A DNA stretch of 64,000 bases from Cymodocea nodosa. Lineage: Eukaryota; Streptophyta; Magnoliopsida; Alismatales; Cymodoceaceae. The stretch is from positions 888,001 through 952,000 of the forward strand of contig JAZBRI010000010.1 in assembly GCA_036874045.1 (NCBI GenBank), in the 5' to 3' direction. Under the pieces are notes generated by a model. That model saw nothing but the letters and a program-made list of their open reading frames with translations. It was not told the DNA's origin and made no database searches. Positions 1-12,430 of this stretch are shown in pieces (the first letter of the stretch is position 1; every line of letters begins with the position of its first letter). The position numbers were made by a program, and so were the translations under genes.

Positions 1-1920
1 CCACAATCATCGTCAAATCCTATCACTAGTAATGAAGATGACTTGTTGATTACTTTAAGGAAAGGTATCGGATCTTGTACTTAACATCCTATAGGCAACT
101 ATATCTCTTATGACCATTTGAACTCTCAATGTTGCCTTTTCTCACTAAGAATATCTACTGAGTCTATTCTAAGTTCTTATCAAGAGGCCTTAAAGCTATC
201 ATGTTGGAAAAAGACTATGGATTAAGAGATGGAGATACTACAGTCTTATGGTACTTGCGAACTAGTGCATTGTCCCACTGATGCTAATTTTGTTTCCTAC
301 AAATAGGTCTTCACAATTAAGCATAAATTTGATGACTCAATTAATGGGTGTAAGGCCCGTTTTGTGGCTTAGGGCTTCACCTAAGAATTTGACATTGATT
401 ATGAGGAAACTTTTGTTCATGTGGCTCGTCTTTATTTTATCTAGATCATCCTCTTCTTGGTTGTTAATCAAAACTGGACTCTTTATCAACTTAATGTAAA
501 GAATGTTTTCTTATATGAGAACCTTAATGAAGAAATCTATATGGAACAACTTCCTGGGTATGTTGCTTGGGAGGAGAATCAAGTATGTCGATTAAAAAAG
601 TTTATTTATGGCTTAAAATAAAGCCTGAGAGCCTAGTTCCACAAGCTTAGTCAAGTCATTCAAAAATGCATGGTTGACAACTCTGTTTTTATTCGCCACA
701 GTGTTCGAGGATGTGTTGTTCTTGTTGTGTATGTAGATGAAATCATTCTTGCAAGTAGTGATGCTAAAGGCATAACTCATGTCAAAGAACATTTGACTAA
801 TGTCTTTTAGATTAAAGACTTAGGTCGACTTGGTTACTTTATTGGCATTGAGTTTTTGTACTCAAAAGGTAAGATGATGTTATCCCAACACAAGTACACA
901 CTAGACTTACTTGAGGAGACAGGCTACTTGGGTTGCAAACTAGAATCCACACTTATTGAGCAAAATCCTCCTTTCTACGATACTAATTCTGAACAATTGG
1001 AAGACTATAACCAATACAAACGCCTGATTGGGAAGTTAATTTATTTTACAATTACTAGGTTAGATATTGCCTACTCTGTTGATTTACTCGGTCAATTAAT
1101 GCATGGTCCTAGACAAGTTCATCTTAAAGGAGCATAATGTGTATTTGCCTATCTTAAGGGAACTCTAGGGAAAGACTTTTATATTGCGCCAATGGTCACC
1201 TAAGGATTGAAGCTTTTTTTGACTTTCAATATGTTGGAGATAAAGGTGATTGAAAATCTACTTCTGATTATTATACTTATGTAGGCAGCAATCTCGTTAT
1301 GTGGCGTAGCAAGAAACAAGGAGTTGTTTCCTGCTCAAGTGCTAAAGCGAAATACCAAGCAATGAAAGAAACTACTTGTGAAGTTATGTGGATCAAGTCA
1401 CTATTGGAGGAACTTCAAATAGCGTTGAACTTCCTGTGTAGATGCATTGTGACAATAAATTAGCCATATCCATTGCCAAGAATAAGATCTTTTATGAACG
1501 AACTAAACACATTGAATTTGATTGCCACTATGTACAAGATCTGGTGATTAAGGGATTTTTTGCAACTCCCTATACTCCTACCATAGAAGAAGTTGCTGAC
1601 CTATTCACAAAGGGTCTTAGTTACAATAATTTCTCTTATCTTTGTAACAAGCTTGGAATGACCAATATTTATCTTCCAAGCTTGAGGGGGAGTATGAATG
1701 TAAGAGTTTTAATGTATTGACTTAGTGGATCCTCCTTACCCGTTTAGGGATCCATTTAGTCTACTACTACATGTACTCTTTCCCATGAATGAAAATGATG
1801 AACCCATCACAATATCCTTGCATCTAAGAGGAACATTCTAATATATTATCTACTTGGACTTATATTTGATAAAAGCCTATTTCTATGAGCATTATTTCAT
1901 CTATAAGTTCTTGCAGGTTT
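1..1920 (+). mobile_element. Ty1/copia retrotransposon remnant (RT, RNase H, 3' LTR start)
   Basis: Broken copia polyprotein in several frames. Reverse transcriptase pieces read through about 280-850: YGLK followed by stops at about 607-620, and the catalytic box reads YVDE instead of YVDD near 735. The RT C-terminal part (QYKRLIGKLIY) is open at 856-1137. RNase H with the copia end signature ADLFTKGL is open at 1442-1720. A purine-rich tract, CTTGAGGGGGAGTA, at 1681-1694 is the usual copia polypurine tract, so the 3' LTR should start near 1695; its end, about 1920, is a guess. Several in-frame stops make it inactive. It lies immediately upstream of a CuAO exon at 1996, in the same orientation, so it probably sits inside a CuAO intron. 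Confidence 0.9.
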
Positions 1921-1995
1921 AAAATTTTTTCTTCTTTTCTCTAAAAAATTGATATAATATTTTGATTGCTTATGCCTTTTCGATCTTTACATCAG

Positions 1996-4900
1996 GATGC
2001 TGTGGAGTATGCTGAATGTGAGGCTGTTGTAAAGGACCATCCTCCTTTTGTTGAGGCAATGAAAAAGAGAGGCATTGAGGATATGGATCTAGTAATGGTT
2101 GATCCATGGTGAGTTGTGATCAATTATGTGATTAGGAGCATATTTGTCTAGTCATCTATTATCTTTCTACATGAATTTTGACTAGCTTCTATTTATGTGC
2201 TTTTCATTTATCTACAGGTGCATTGGTTATTATGGTGATGCTGATGCTCCCAATAGAAGGCTTGCCAAGCCACTAATTTTCTGTAGAACTGAGAGTGACT
2301 GTCCTATGGAGAATGGCTATGCACGTCCAGTGGAAGGCATTTTTGTACTTGTAGATATGCAAAATATGACGGTGGTTGAATTTGAAGATCGGAAATTTGT
2401 TCCTCTCCCACCTGCTGATCCTTTACGAAACTACACTTCAGGTGAAACACGTGGTGGTGTTGATCGAAGTGATGTGAAACCTCTGCAGATTATTCAACCA
2501 GAAGGTCCAAGTTTTTGTGTTAATGGAAACTATGTTGAATGGCAAAAGGTATTTGTTTGTCTTTCTGTAAAGGCTTGGCTTGGTAGTTTTGACTGATGTA
2601 TTGTTTGTTGAATGTCCTGCCGATGAATAGTGGAATTTCAGAATTGGTTTTACTCCAAGGGAAGGACTTGTAATACATTCTGTTGCATATGTTGATGGTA
2701 GTCGAGGCCGTAGGCCTGTTGCACATAGATTGTCTTTTGTTGAGATGGTGGTCCCTTATGGGGATCCCAATGATCCCCATTATCGAAAGAATGCATTTGA
2801 TGCAGGAGAAGATGGCTTGGGTAAAAATGCACATTCCTTAAAAAGGGTAAATGATCTACTTCTTTGTTTTTATGGGATTCTACCACCACATCTTAAAAAT
2901 ATCCTTTTACATTTTTACAGGGATGTGACTGTCTGGGTTTTATCAAGTACTTTGATGCACACTTTACCAACTTCACTGGTGGGGTAGAAACAATTGAAAA
3001 TTGTGTCTGTTTGCATGAGGAAGATCATGGTATTTTATGGAAGCACCAAGATTGGAGATCAGGGTTGGCTGAAGTGAGGCGATCTAGACGGCTATCTGTA
3101 TCCTTTATTTGTACTGTGGCCAATTATGAATATGGCTTTTTTTGGCACTTCTACCAGGCAAGCTTTCAGCAAGGTTTTGAACAAATTTTGGATGTTTCCT
3201 ATAACGCTCTTTTTTTTAACATTGCATATAATATAAAGTGGTATCCTTTGGTTAGGTTTTTTTGGCAGTCATTTGTTTGGTGGAATATTTTTGTAGTAGT
3301 CTTTTCTTTTAGTATAATTTAAATATGTAAGTAATGCCATTGTTTCCGATTATTTCATATTTGTCTTTTTACCTGTCAATATACTATACATCTAAACAAA
3401 TTTTGATTAAAAAAAAGAAAATCATCACACATCTTATGCTCTGATTAATACCTTTCTATTTTCTTGTAGGAAATATTTTCACAATTTGGTATGTTTCCCA
3501 AAGCTTATGCTTTGACATTGTCCACTCAAAAAATTTGTCGGCCAATTAACTAGATATACCAAATCTAGTTTTCTTACCAATTTAATTTTGCTCCCTCTTA
3601 TGGAACATAATTTGGTTATATATATATACAGGAAAGACTATTCCTTGCACCAAGTTCCTTGTCACTAATTTGATATAAGATACGGTATTGGATTGGGAGC
3701 AAGTTATAGAAAGCTATTGAGAGATTTTTAGACTTAAGATCTCCAGTGACCAAGTAGAGAAATAAAAAATTTCCTCTAGCAGTGAATATTGCTCGTCCTA
3801 CAGTGAGTCTTATCGGAATATAAAGTGATGGACATGGATGATTGTTTTGTTGACATAGTGACTAAAACACACTCATCTCAAAAAACATAGTGACTAATAC
3901 ATGCCAGTTTCTAAATCTTTGTTTTTGTTTCTTTCTTGAGCCTTTTATTTATCATTTTTTACCTTTTAGTGTTAGTGAGAAAAGCCTGCCTCTCTTTCTT
4001 TGTAACAGGATGGAAAAATTGAAGCAGAAGTCAAACTTACTGGAATTCTAAGTGTGGGAGCCCTTTTGCCTGGAGAGTCCAGGAAATATGGTACAATGAT
4101 TGCTCCAGGTTTATATGCCCCTGTCCATCAGCATTTCTTTGTTGCTCGCATGGACATGTCTATTGACTGTAAGCCTACTGAAGGCTTCAATCAGGTAGGA
4201 AGAAAATTTTCCCAGATCTTTTAAGCATGAGCTTCATTTGCTGCAGTATTTGTGCAAAAAAATTCATGAATTCTAAAGCCTTTAAATGCAGTTTAGTATT
4301 TTTTTTTCTTTAACAGTTTTTTTCCCCTTGATATTAGTTGCAAATCTTTTTGTTATCATTTTCATGGTAACTGAATACGTTGACACAAACTTTATTGCAA
4401 ATATTATGCTTTTACCTCCATGCAGGTTATTGAGGTCAATGTCAAAGTTGAAGAACCAGGAGACCACAATATTCATAACAATGCATTCTACGCTGAAGAA
4501 GAGCTTCTTAGGTCTGAAATGCAGGCAATACGCGATTGTAATCCATCGAGTGCTCGTCACTGGATTGTGAGTCATTTTGTATTTGCATGTATACTGAATT
4601 ATGTTCACATTTAAGATTTGGTTAGTTGTTCTAAGATGTTTCAGCTTTCTTCAACTTCTTTATCTACCTCCCATCTTGCCCTCAACCCCCTTTCTACCTA
4701 GGCCATTTGTTTTGTTGCTTGTTCCATTGCTCATTTTGCCCGACCTCCCCAACCTCCCTTCCCACCTTTTGATCCCTTGCTGAGGTCATTTGTTCCACTA
4801 TTTGCTTCACTTGACGACTAGGTAATGCTTAAATAAATAATTAGTATTGTAAAGATGTGAATGCTTAAATAAGTGATAATATTATAAAAGATAATAAAAT

Positions 4901-7900
4901 GATTTTTACTAGAAATAAAGGAGTTACACTAATTAGAGAAGAGAAATTGACTAAAGTGATTTGGTCATATTTTTAGGAGGCTATAGGATGCATCAATTTG
5001 AAGAGTAGAATTAATTAATTTAGAAAAAACTAAAAGGAGTGGAAAGTTTAAAGCTACTTGATTAGGAATTGTGAGAAAAGATTTTAATTTATGTAATTTA
5101 ACTAAACATTTAGTCATAAATGAAAATATATGAAATAAAATGGTTCATGTGGCCAACTCCACGTAGCAGGATTATGATATGAGTTGTTGTAATCATATTA
5201 ACCAATGGGAAAGGTATAGTTTATATTGCTCATATGCTAGCTTCCATTGATGATTTAAATGACTAGGTTAGAAGGTTTATAATTTTATATTATCATTATG
5301 TATTTTCCAGTTCTTAATGGTAACGTTACTGAGAACAAAACAGGGCTCACTAAAATTCTCTGGATTTGTGGACTTCTCGTCAGCTTTTTAGTTGTTTTTG
5401 TTAAACACTTAAACTGTCCTATGTCTATACTTGAATTATTCATGATTTTATTCCAAAGGGAATGTTGACACCAATTTATTTTTTGATTGCAGATAAGAAA
5501 CACAAGAACTGTCAATAGAACTGGGCAGCTTACGGGTTACAAATTACTCCCAGGTTCAAATTGCTTGCCATTAGCAAGGCCTGATGCAAAATTTTTAAGA
5601 AGGGCTGCATTCCTAAAGCATAATCTTTGGGTTACACACCATAAAAGTGATGAAATGTATCCTGGTGGTGAGTTTCCTAACCAAAACCCTCGCATTAATG
5701 AAGGCCTAGCAACATGGGTGAAACAGAACAGATCGCTAGAGGAGGCTGACATCGTACTTTGGTAATTTATTATTTCTTTTGCTTATTTCATCTTTTCTAT
5801 TTCATTGTGGTTCAATATAAAGATCTTGTTTCTTTACAAGCTTTAGCTTCTTGATTCCATGAGATTCATCTAATTTGCATTCTAGGTTATTCTGGGCTGC
5901 ACAAGGCAAGCATCTTGCTCACACATATGCTACTATCTACTGTAATATTGCTTTGGCTTGCTTTTCACGTTATCTTGTTCAGGGAGACCTTTTATGATAA
6001 TAGCAACCACTAAAAATGATGCATGTCATGTATGTTACTTGAGCAGTTTTCTACCTTTTTAAATACTAGAACACTTATAACGTGAAATATAAACTCCATT
6101 ATCAGTGAAACCATAGTACCTGGATATGCTGAGAACTGTATGACATGCTTTACTGGTTAGTGGAGTGCTGTTTCTTAATGTTTTGAAATATTTGATTATT
6201 AGAATATATAAATCAAATATCTTGAAATGTATGATAGAAGTGTGGTTTATCATCCAACATGCTCTTTATTAGCACTTATTAGATTATTTTAGATACTAAT
6301 ATAATTACCCACATTCACAACATTTCCATTTTGATATCTCGACTGCAGGTATGTCTTTGGGATTACACACGTTCCACGCTTAGAAGACTGGCCTGTTATG
6401 CCAGTGGATCACATTAGCTTTATGCTTTTGGTATGAATTTCCGATTTATAATGCACTTCAATATATTTGAAAGAGAGAGGCCATCATCAAAATATCTTTT
6501 ATTTAAACTCAAACTTTCTCAACCAATATAAACAAAAGAAGCCAACGTAGCAGGGCAGAACCTTTTTTGCTATGCAAGACCATGCTATTTATTGGTTTAG
6601 GAACTTAAAGTTTGTTTTTTTGGTAGTTAAGGTTGCATTTGAAATTACAGTCAAGATTTTTTTTTTTTAAAAAAACTTGTTTATTAAAAAGTAATATTCT
6701 TTACAGATTTAAGATTTTTTTGTGAGTAAAAAAATTTATCAGTGCATTCCTGATAACAGGAAATAATGTTTCCATTAGCTCTTCCATAACTCTTTGAGCT
6801 TGACAATCTTGGATGGCGATTAACATTCGACATGGTAGAGCCATTGGACAATCAACTGCTAGACATGGTTGATGAGAATGAGCAGCCTCTTCATCAAGCT
6901 CATCCTTTAGAATCTCCTACTAGGTTTTTCAACCCTAGTCAGTAGTCCCTATCAAAAGACAACAACTAGAAGAAGAACGATGGTTTTCACCTTTAATTTG
7001 CTGTGGCCCCTAGGGATGCCCACATCCCGTCTTCCTTCCCAGATGTTCTAGTTAGATTTGTGAAACAAGAGGATGGGGAGAAGATATTGAACTTTAGCCA
7101 TGAAATAAAAACCCCATCTACAACATTTCAATGGATGCTGGTAGGAAGGTTCAATGTTGCTAGCTGAGTATGTTTGAGAGCTTAGACACCATGGAAAAGG
7201 TGATTCCCTTTTAAGCTTTCCTCCTAGTGGCTATTGACTCTAGATATATACTTATTCAAAAAGGGAGGACTTTATCAAAGTATATGTAAAGAATGTATGG
7301 TTGATCTAAGGAAAAAAGATGTCGATTTTCCAATGGCCACCTTCCTTCTTTCCAAGAAATGAGTCTCCTTAGGCTCTAGTTTGGGTTTATCTACCTAACC
7401 TGTGAATAGAATATGGACCTAAAAAACTAAAATTCTGCTTCAACTGCTTCAAAATTAGGCACAAAATGATCCAATGCAAAAGAAACATAGTCCTTAGAGA
7501 AGAAGTCAGGCAATGTGGTTGAACATGCTCCTGTGGAGAATCAAAGTGACCCAATCCATACTGGTCTTCCCGGAAGTCCCTAGGTGCGAAAAAATGATGC
7601 TAGAAGGAATAGGAATTTATCTAGGTAGGACAATGCTTTGGCTCGTCAATGGAGAGTAGGAAATGAGAATCACTACACATAAAGGCACTCAAGACCTGTT
7701 ATGGTTTCTTCCTAGTAGTCATTCCTTCTCCAGTATGGAGCTCAGAGTGATATCTAAATTCAGCTTTATGTTACTTGGAGAACAGGAAAAATATTATTTG
7801 GTTGGGCTAAGCCGTCATAGGGGTGCTTTAAATTAAACATTGATGCAGCTCTATCTATTTCTCTTCAGGCAGGGGGTGGAGGTGCAATCAGAAATTAGCA

Positions 7901-8586
7901 GACATTTAATCAGAGCTTTTTCCAATTTTGATCTAGATTGTGCTTGGGGAACTCCATGCTGTTTTTGATGGCCTACTTTTGTGCGTGGAGGCTCATATGG
8001 ATCTCAGCGTGATTGAAGTGGAATTGGAATCAAAGGAAGTTGTGAACATGTTGAAATCAATCACGTGAAATAGTTGGCAAGCTCAAACTTTTTGGAATCA
8101 ACTTTTACGCATGATTAGAAAGGGTTCCCCTAAACCCTAAATAGATAAAAAAAAAAAAAACCCTTATTAGCTTTTTGAACGATACCCTTGTTTTTGTGTA
8201 TGTTTGAAAATTTTTTTGATAAAAAATACATTTTTTCTAAAAAGTTTCAATGAAACTGTAATTTTCTTATAATGGTAGTAGCCTTTGTCTTCATTAAAAT
8301 TTTAATATTACTTGAAATTAAAGTATCGTTAGTTTTTAATTAACTAAACTATTACAGTTAGTCACAATGAAATTATAATTATAAATGCAATTTAATTGTG
8401 AATGCAATTCTACTTCTCAGACTATATTGGTGGTTTATTCTGTCTAATGCCATTGTCATCCTGCAGCCGCACGGTTTCTTCAATTGTTCCCCTGCGGTAG
8501 ACGTAGCACCCAATCCTTCGGTCACGGATCAGAGGGAAAATGAACAGCCTAAGCCTGTGGATAATGTTATGGTGTCAAAACTCTGA
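1996..8586 (+). CDS. CuAO: Peroxisomal copper amine oxidase, 3' nine exons (5' end outside window)
   Basis: Primary-amine oxidase: oxidises polyamines or other primary amines to aldehyde, NH3 and H2O2 using Cu(II) and topaquinone. Exons by splice sites and continuous phase: 1996-2108, 2218-2548, 2631-2846, 2921-3157, 4009-4194, 4426-4566, 5493-5761, 6349-6430, 8467-8586; together 564 aa plus TGA. Visible key residues: catalytic-base Asp in NAFDAGE (codon 2799-2801); topaquinone Tyr in VANYEYG (3125-3127); copper ligands His-X-His in PVHQHFF (4126-4134) and the third His in GITHVPR (6368-6370). The protein ends VSKL, a type-1 peroxisomal targeting signal, so H2O2 would be made beside catalase. 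It most resembles the Arabidopsis At2g42490 class (from memory, about 775 aa), so roughly the first 200 residues are missing upstream. No internal stop or frameshift is seen. Introns hold LINE fragments. The intron after the topaquinone exon has a GC donor. Confidence 0.95.
3158..4008 (+). other. GC-AG intron of the amine oxidase
   Basis: The exon ends TTCTACCAG and is followed by GCAAGC, not GT; the acceptor is TTTGTAACAG at 3999-4008. Phase 0 is kept on both sides (FYQ then DGKIEAEV), and family conservation places the junction exactly here. CAG followed by GCAAG is the usual context of the minor GC-AG class. The 851-bp intron is otherwise T-rich and holds no recognisable element. Confidence 0.85.
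4840..5190 (+). mobile_element. 3' fragment of a LINE (RTE-like) in a CuAO intron
   Basis: Within the 926-bp intron 4567-5492, broken frames resemble the C-terminal end of plant RTE-type LINE polyproteins: a [18 protein letters not shown] stretch near 4918-4975, then about 5030-5175 a run ending in an HVA motif that matches the usual terminal W..HVADP signature of such elements. A second, longer piece of a similar element lies at 26.4-26.9 kb on the other strand. Boundaries are approximate and no tail or target duplication was resolved. Confidence 0.5.
6781..8160 (+). mobile_element. Degenerate L1-type LINE in CuAO intron 8
   Basis: In the last CuAO intron (6431-8466), sense to the gene. Translated fragments in order: an ORF1-like region about 6990-7370 ([22 protein letters not shown]); a zinc knuckle [15 protein letters not shown] (C-x2-C-x4-H-x4-C) about 7434-7480; and an RNase H-like end ([24 protein letters not shown]) about 7820-8010. 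A 14-base A tail is at 8147-8160. The reverse transcriptase is missing, so the element is internally deleted. ATTAGCT at 6774-6780 and again at 8166-8172 could be remains of a target-site duplication. Confidence 0.75.
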
Positions 8587-8722
8587 AACTTCGAACTGTG
8601 GAGACTACCCTTGTGTTTTTTCAATTGGTAATAAGTTATTATCATCAAGGTTACTGGTATCAATTTAATTGCTTAGAATTAGATTGCATTTCTTTCTTTA
8701 TGTAAACTGAGTTTAAATCAGC

Positions 8723-8728
8723 AATAAA
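8723..8728 (+). terminator. Candidate poly(A) signal of the amine oxidase
   Basis: AATAAA lies 137 bases after the CuAO stop codon, in a U-rich context, which suits a plant 3' UTR. Confidence 0.45.
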
Positions 8729-8739
8729 TTTGCCTGTGC

Positions 8740-9340
8740 GCTTCATGGATTGCATGACGTCTGTTCAATTCTCCTACATTGTACGTCTAAATAACACATC
8801 ATAAGAATTCAGGTAGGATTTTTAGACGTAGGGTGATAATCCGTTGGTTTTATTATAAATCCAAGATCTTTCCAAAGAACAATGACAGCAGTCATATGTT
8901 GATTATTTATTGACTTATAAGAAAGGGAACAGATGCCAACGTGATAATGTATTATAGAGATTGATTTTTTCTATCAATGAAAAATCTTTCTAAAAAATAT
9001 AATAACTGAAGGAGTGGGTTTGGGGAGGGGGGGTGGCGTATCTAAAGTTTAATTTACTTGTTTATTTAATTGATTATCCAATAGTTTTCACTGACAGAAA
9101 CACTTCAATATATATTTTCACCTTTTATGATTGACAAGTTTAATTAAATTTTTCTTCAATATGAATCAAATAAATAAGATAGAGTACAATGAAATCATAC
9201 GAATAAAGAAATTTTTAAGTGATTTCTCAAGTACGTCTACCTCCAAGCCATCACATAAGTCTAATATTAATATGAATCAAGTGTTGTTAGGGGTCAATAC
9301 CTCATCTCACAATTTAGTGTTTTTAACAGGCTAGATAACA
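8740..9340. other. Intergenic, nothing recognised
   Basis: AT-rich DNA after the amine oxidase. The only odd stretch is a G-rich run, GGGGAGGGGGGG, at 9020-9031. The short ORF at 9131-9334 has no recognisable motif and is not called a gene. Confidence 0.4.
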
Positions 9341-9359
9341 ATCTTTATTGATAGTGTTT

Positions 9360-11270
9360 TGAATTTATAATCATTCAGTTTGATCTTACCACAGGTGTTT
9401 CGGTCAATTGTCTGCCTGTGATTGTCAATAGTTTTAAAATTTATCTTGAAGTGTAAGTAAATTAAATTTAAGGACTAGAATGGATTTAAAGAATTTAAAT
9501 GCAAGTTCAAACCATTCAACTCTTTCAATTAATAAGTTTATATAATCAAGAGCATGCTTTCAAGTTCATTTTAACACATTCTACAATAATGTAAACAATT
9601 ACTCATGTAAATACATATCTATTACATCACATCAAGTAAATATGCTCATTCACTTATTCACATAATCAAAATTTCTACAACTATCTAGAATGATGAATTA
9701 CATAATGCAATTCTCGAGAAACTAATTCATAACTGAGAACAAACACCTAAGAATCAACAACTACTTTCCCAAGTATGGTAATTCAGAGTTTGTTCAAAAA
9801 TACTTTACTTGTAACTCCAAATCACACGAAATCACTTTTGAATGAAAGCTTATTTACTACACCAAACAAGAGTATGAACAGGATTTCAATTTAACAATGG
9901 GAGTTGCAGCAGATGCCACTAGAATGTGCTGATTACAGATTGTAATCTAGTCAGTTTTCTGCAATACCCTCTGCGGTTTTAAAAATCATAACTTCAAAAT
10001 GAAAAATCGGATTGCAATGAAATCTGTGGTGTTGGGAAAGATGTTTTATCAAGCTATCTCATCCCATCAACCAAAATACTGAAAATACTCTGGAAACACT
10101 GCAGATTTCAGAAGAACAGATGCATTACAGAGTGCAGCCAGCCAGAATTCTACTGCAACAACCTGTTCTTCAAGAATTTGTAGCTTTCACTAAAAGGCTT
10201 GGAAAACTATGAAATTTCAACAGGAGTAATATAATATAGTGTACAATCCACGAAAAATACTACCAGCTGAATTAGAGATCCCATAGATGTGCAGATTTCA
10301 CTGCAGTTCAGATTTGCATAAACAGTTTCTGTAAAAACAGAACTGCCAACACCTCTGACTTCAACAGGCAATTGTGAAATTCACCAAACTCGGATTGTAA
10401 TGAACTTCTAGCGAAAAATTCTCAAGATATCAAGCTTCCACACAAAAATATCAATAAAAATCGAAACATTCAATAAGTCATTCAAATCAGCTCATTTCAG
10501 TAGCAGACTTTCTGCATTTCCTACAAATTTACTACAAGTAATCTGCCTTGTGTTTTCTCTTCAATATCCATTTTTTTTCAAAGATAGCAAAGAATGAAAC
10601 TTGTTGAAATACAAGGCTTAACATTCACTAAATAACATTCAACATTCATCAAGCAAGAATCATTGATAATAGTTTATAAAGAGCACATAACATTAAAAAC
10701 AAGAGGTATTTACATACAAGTTGATAAAGTTAACATAAACAAGTGTAGAAACAATAAGATAAATGAAAAATTGCAACAGGAACTAACCTAATGATACAAG
10801 AAATGGATAACAAACGAAAAAGAGAGGTTGTCTTCACCACATTCAATGAAAGAAACAAGGAAGAACCGATTGTGTGGCAGCCATGCCTCCCTTACCAAGA
10901 ATCCAACATTTCTACCTTGTGCTTGTCAAGAGGTGTGCCCCACAAGCTCTCCAAGCCGTGTAAAGCACTTTGCAGCAAAGTTAGGTCATTCACGATTAAT
11001 TTCAAGTACTTTGTCGTCAAATCCACTGAAAATTGCTTGTGCTTCTCCAAAGAAATGGGTGGAAGATGGGTGAAAGAGAGGAGAGAATGGAGTGGAGAAT
11101 GAGCCTTAGGTGAAAAAGAAAAAAACTAGGGAAAGAGAGGAGGGAAGAGGAGAGAACTTGATGGGTCTTCATTAGGCCTTTTATAATTGGGCTTTTTATG
11201 GCCTTAAGTATATTTCCATTCCACTTTTGTCCTTGTTCAATGGGCATCTATTAAATCTTAAGTTTTCTTC
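9360..11270 (-). mobile_element. Probable LTR of a Ty3/gypsy-type element, minus orientation
   Basis: No coding sequence, but the texture is that of a long LTR read on the minus strand. A promoter-like stretch with TATAAAAGGCC lies at about 11178-11188 (minus), followed downstream by a pyrimidine-rich leader (CTCTCCTCTTCC type) at 11030-11160. Long C/A/T-rich sequence without frames then runs to about 9360. No second copy, primer-binding site or polyprotein was found beside it, so it is either a solo LTR or a fragment. The lineage is inferred only. Confidence 0.35.
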
Positions 11271-12430
11271 CTTTTGTCTTCATATCAAGTAAAATTCTTT
11301 TTCTTTATTTTCTTCTCTTTTCTTACATTTTTCTTTTCCTATGATTTTCCTCAAATTCCTGCAAAATAACACATAAAAATACCTTCATAATGCACAAAAT
11401 TACATCAATAATGCCTATAATATATAAACTTTTAATTCCAAAGAAAATCTCTCATACTTAAATCTTGCTAGTACCCTAGCAAAGCATAGGAAAAGTAGTT
11501 CACAAATAGAATAAGAGATAAGAATTACCAGATGCAACTCCAAAGAAACTGAAAAACTCAAAAGCACATAAAAACTTACAACAAAATGTAAAACAAAACA
11601 CTAAATGAGAAGACACAAAACCAACAAATCACAAAGAAGGGTTCATATGAATCCTCAAGTCATATTCTCCTTACCAACCATATATTAGGATCTACCCCTC
11701 CTTCAGGTATGAGATTTCAAATTCTCTATTTCACTCCAACCCTTCCACATCTAGGCACCCAAATATACCTAATGGAAATAAGGTAATTGTACAATGTCAA
11801 TTTGTGCTATTCTATATGTCATTATTCATGTATATTATGATTATAATGTGAAAATATTAAAGATATTATGAGAAATTACATGTAATGTACTTTTGAATGT
11901 TTATACATGTTATTTAAGTTCAAATACGTTTAAATGCACAAATTGAACCACATGTTATATATTTAATGTTTAGAAGTACATTTTGGTTATGCATTAGATG
12001 TTTATTGCTTTAGTTTATTTAGATAATTTTTATTATATCTAATGTTTGATTATTAATGTGATTTAAGTTATTTGATTGCAAAGAAAAATCAAAAGGGATG
12101 ACATGGACATTTTGGGAATTGAGGAAATTCAACCATCTTAGGCTATGTACTTATATCAAAATAAAAAATTAGACCTTGGTACCCATACCTACTTGGGACC
12201 AAGTTTCTTAAAGGATGAAATATTGTCTTACTATTAACATTTAATTTTTTTTTGGAATCCATTTAGTACAACTTTTTCTTTTATGATTTTCAAAAGATTT
12301 ATTTTTGTGAGTCCTATATAATCTTTTAGGATAATGGTTATGCTTCATGTAATTAATCTTAGTAAAAACAATAAATTTCCTCGGAGCTCTATATAGATAA
12401 GCATAACTAAAATTAGGACTATCATTATGA
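11270..12430. other. Intergenic, nothing recognised
   Basis: AT-rich sequence without usable frames, splice-linked exons or clear repeats. Confidence 0.4.
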
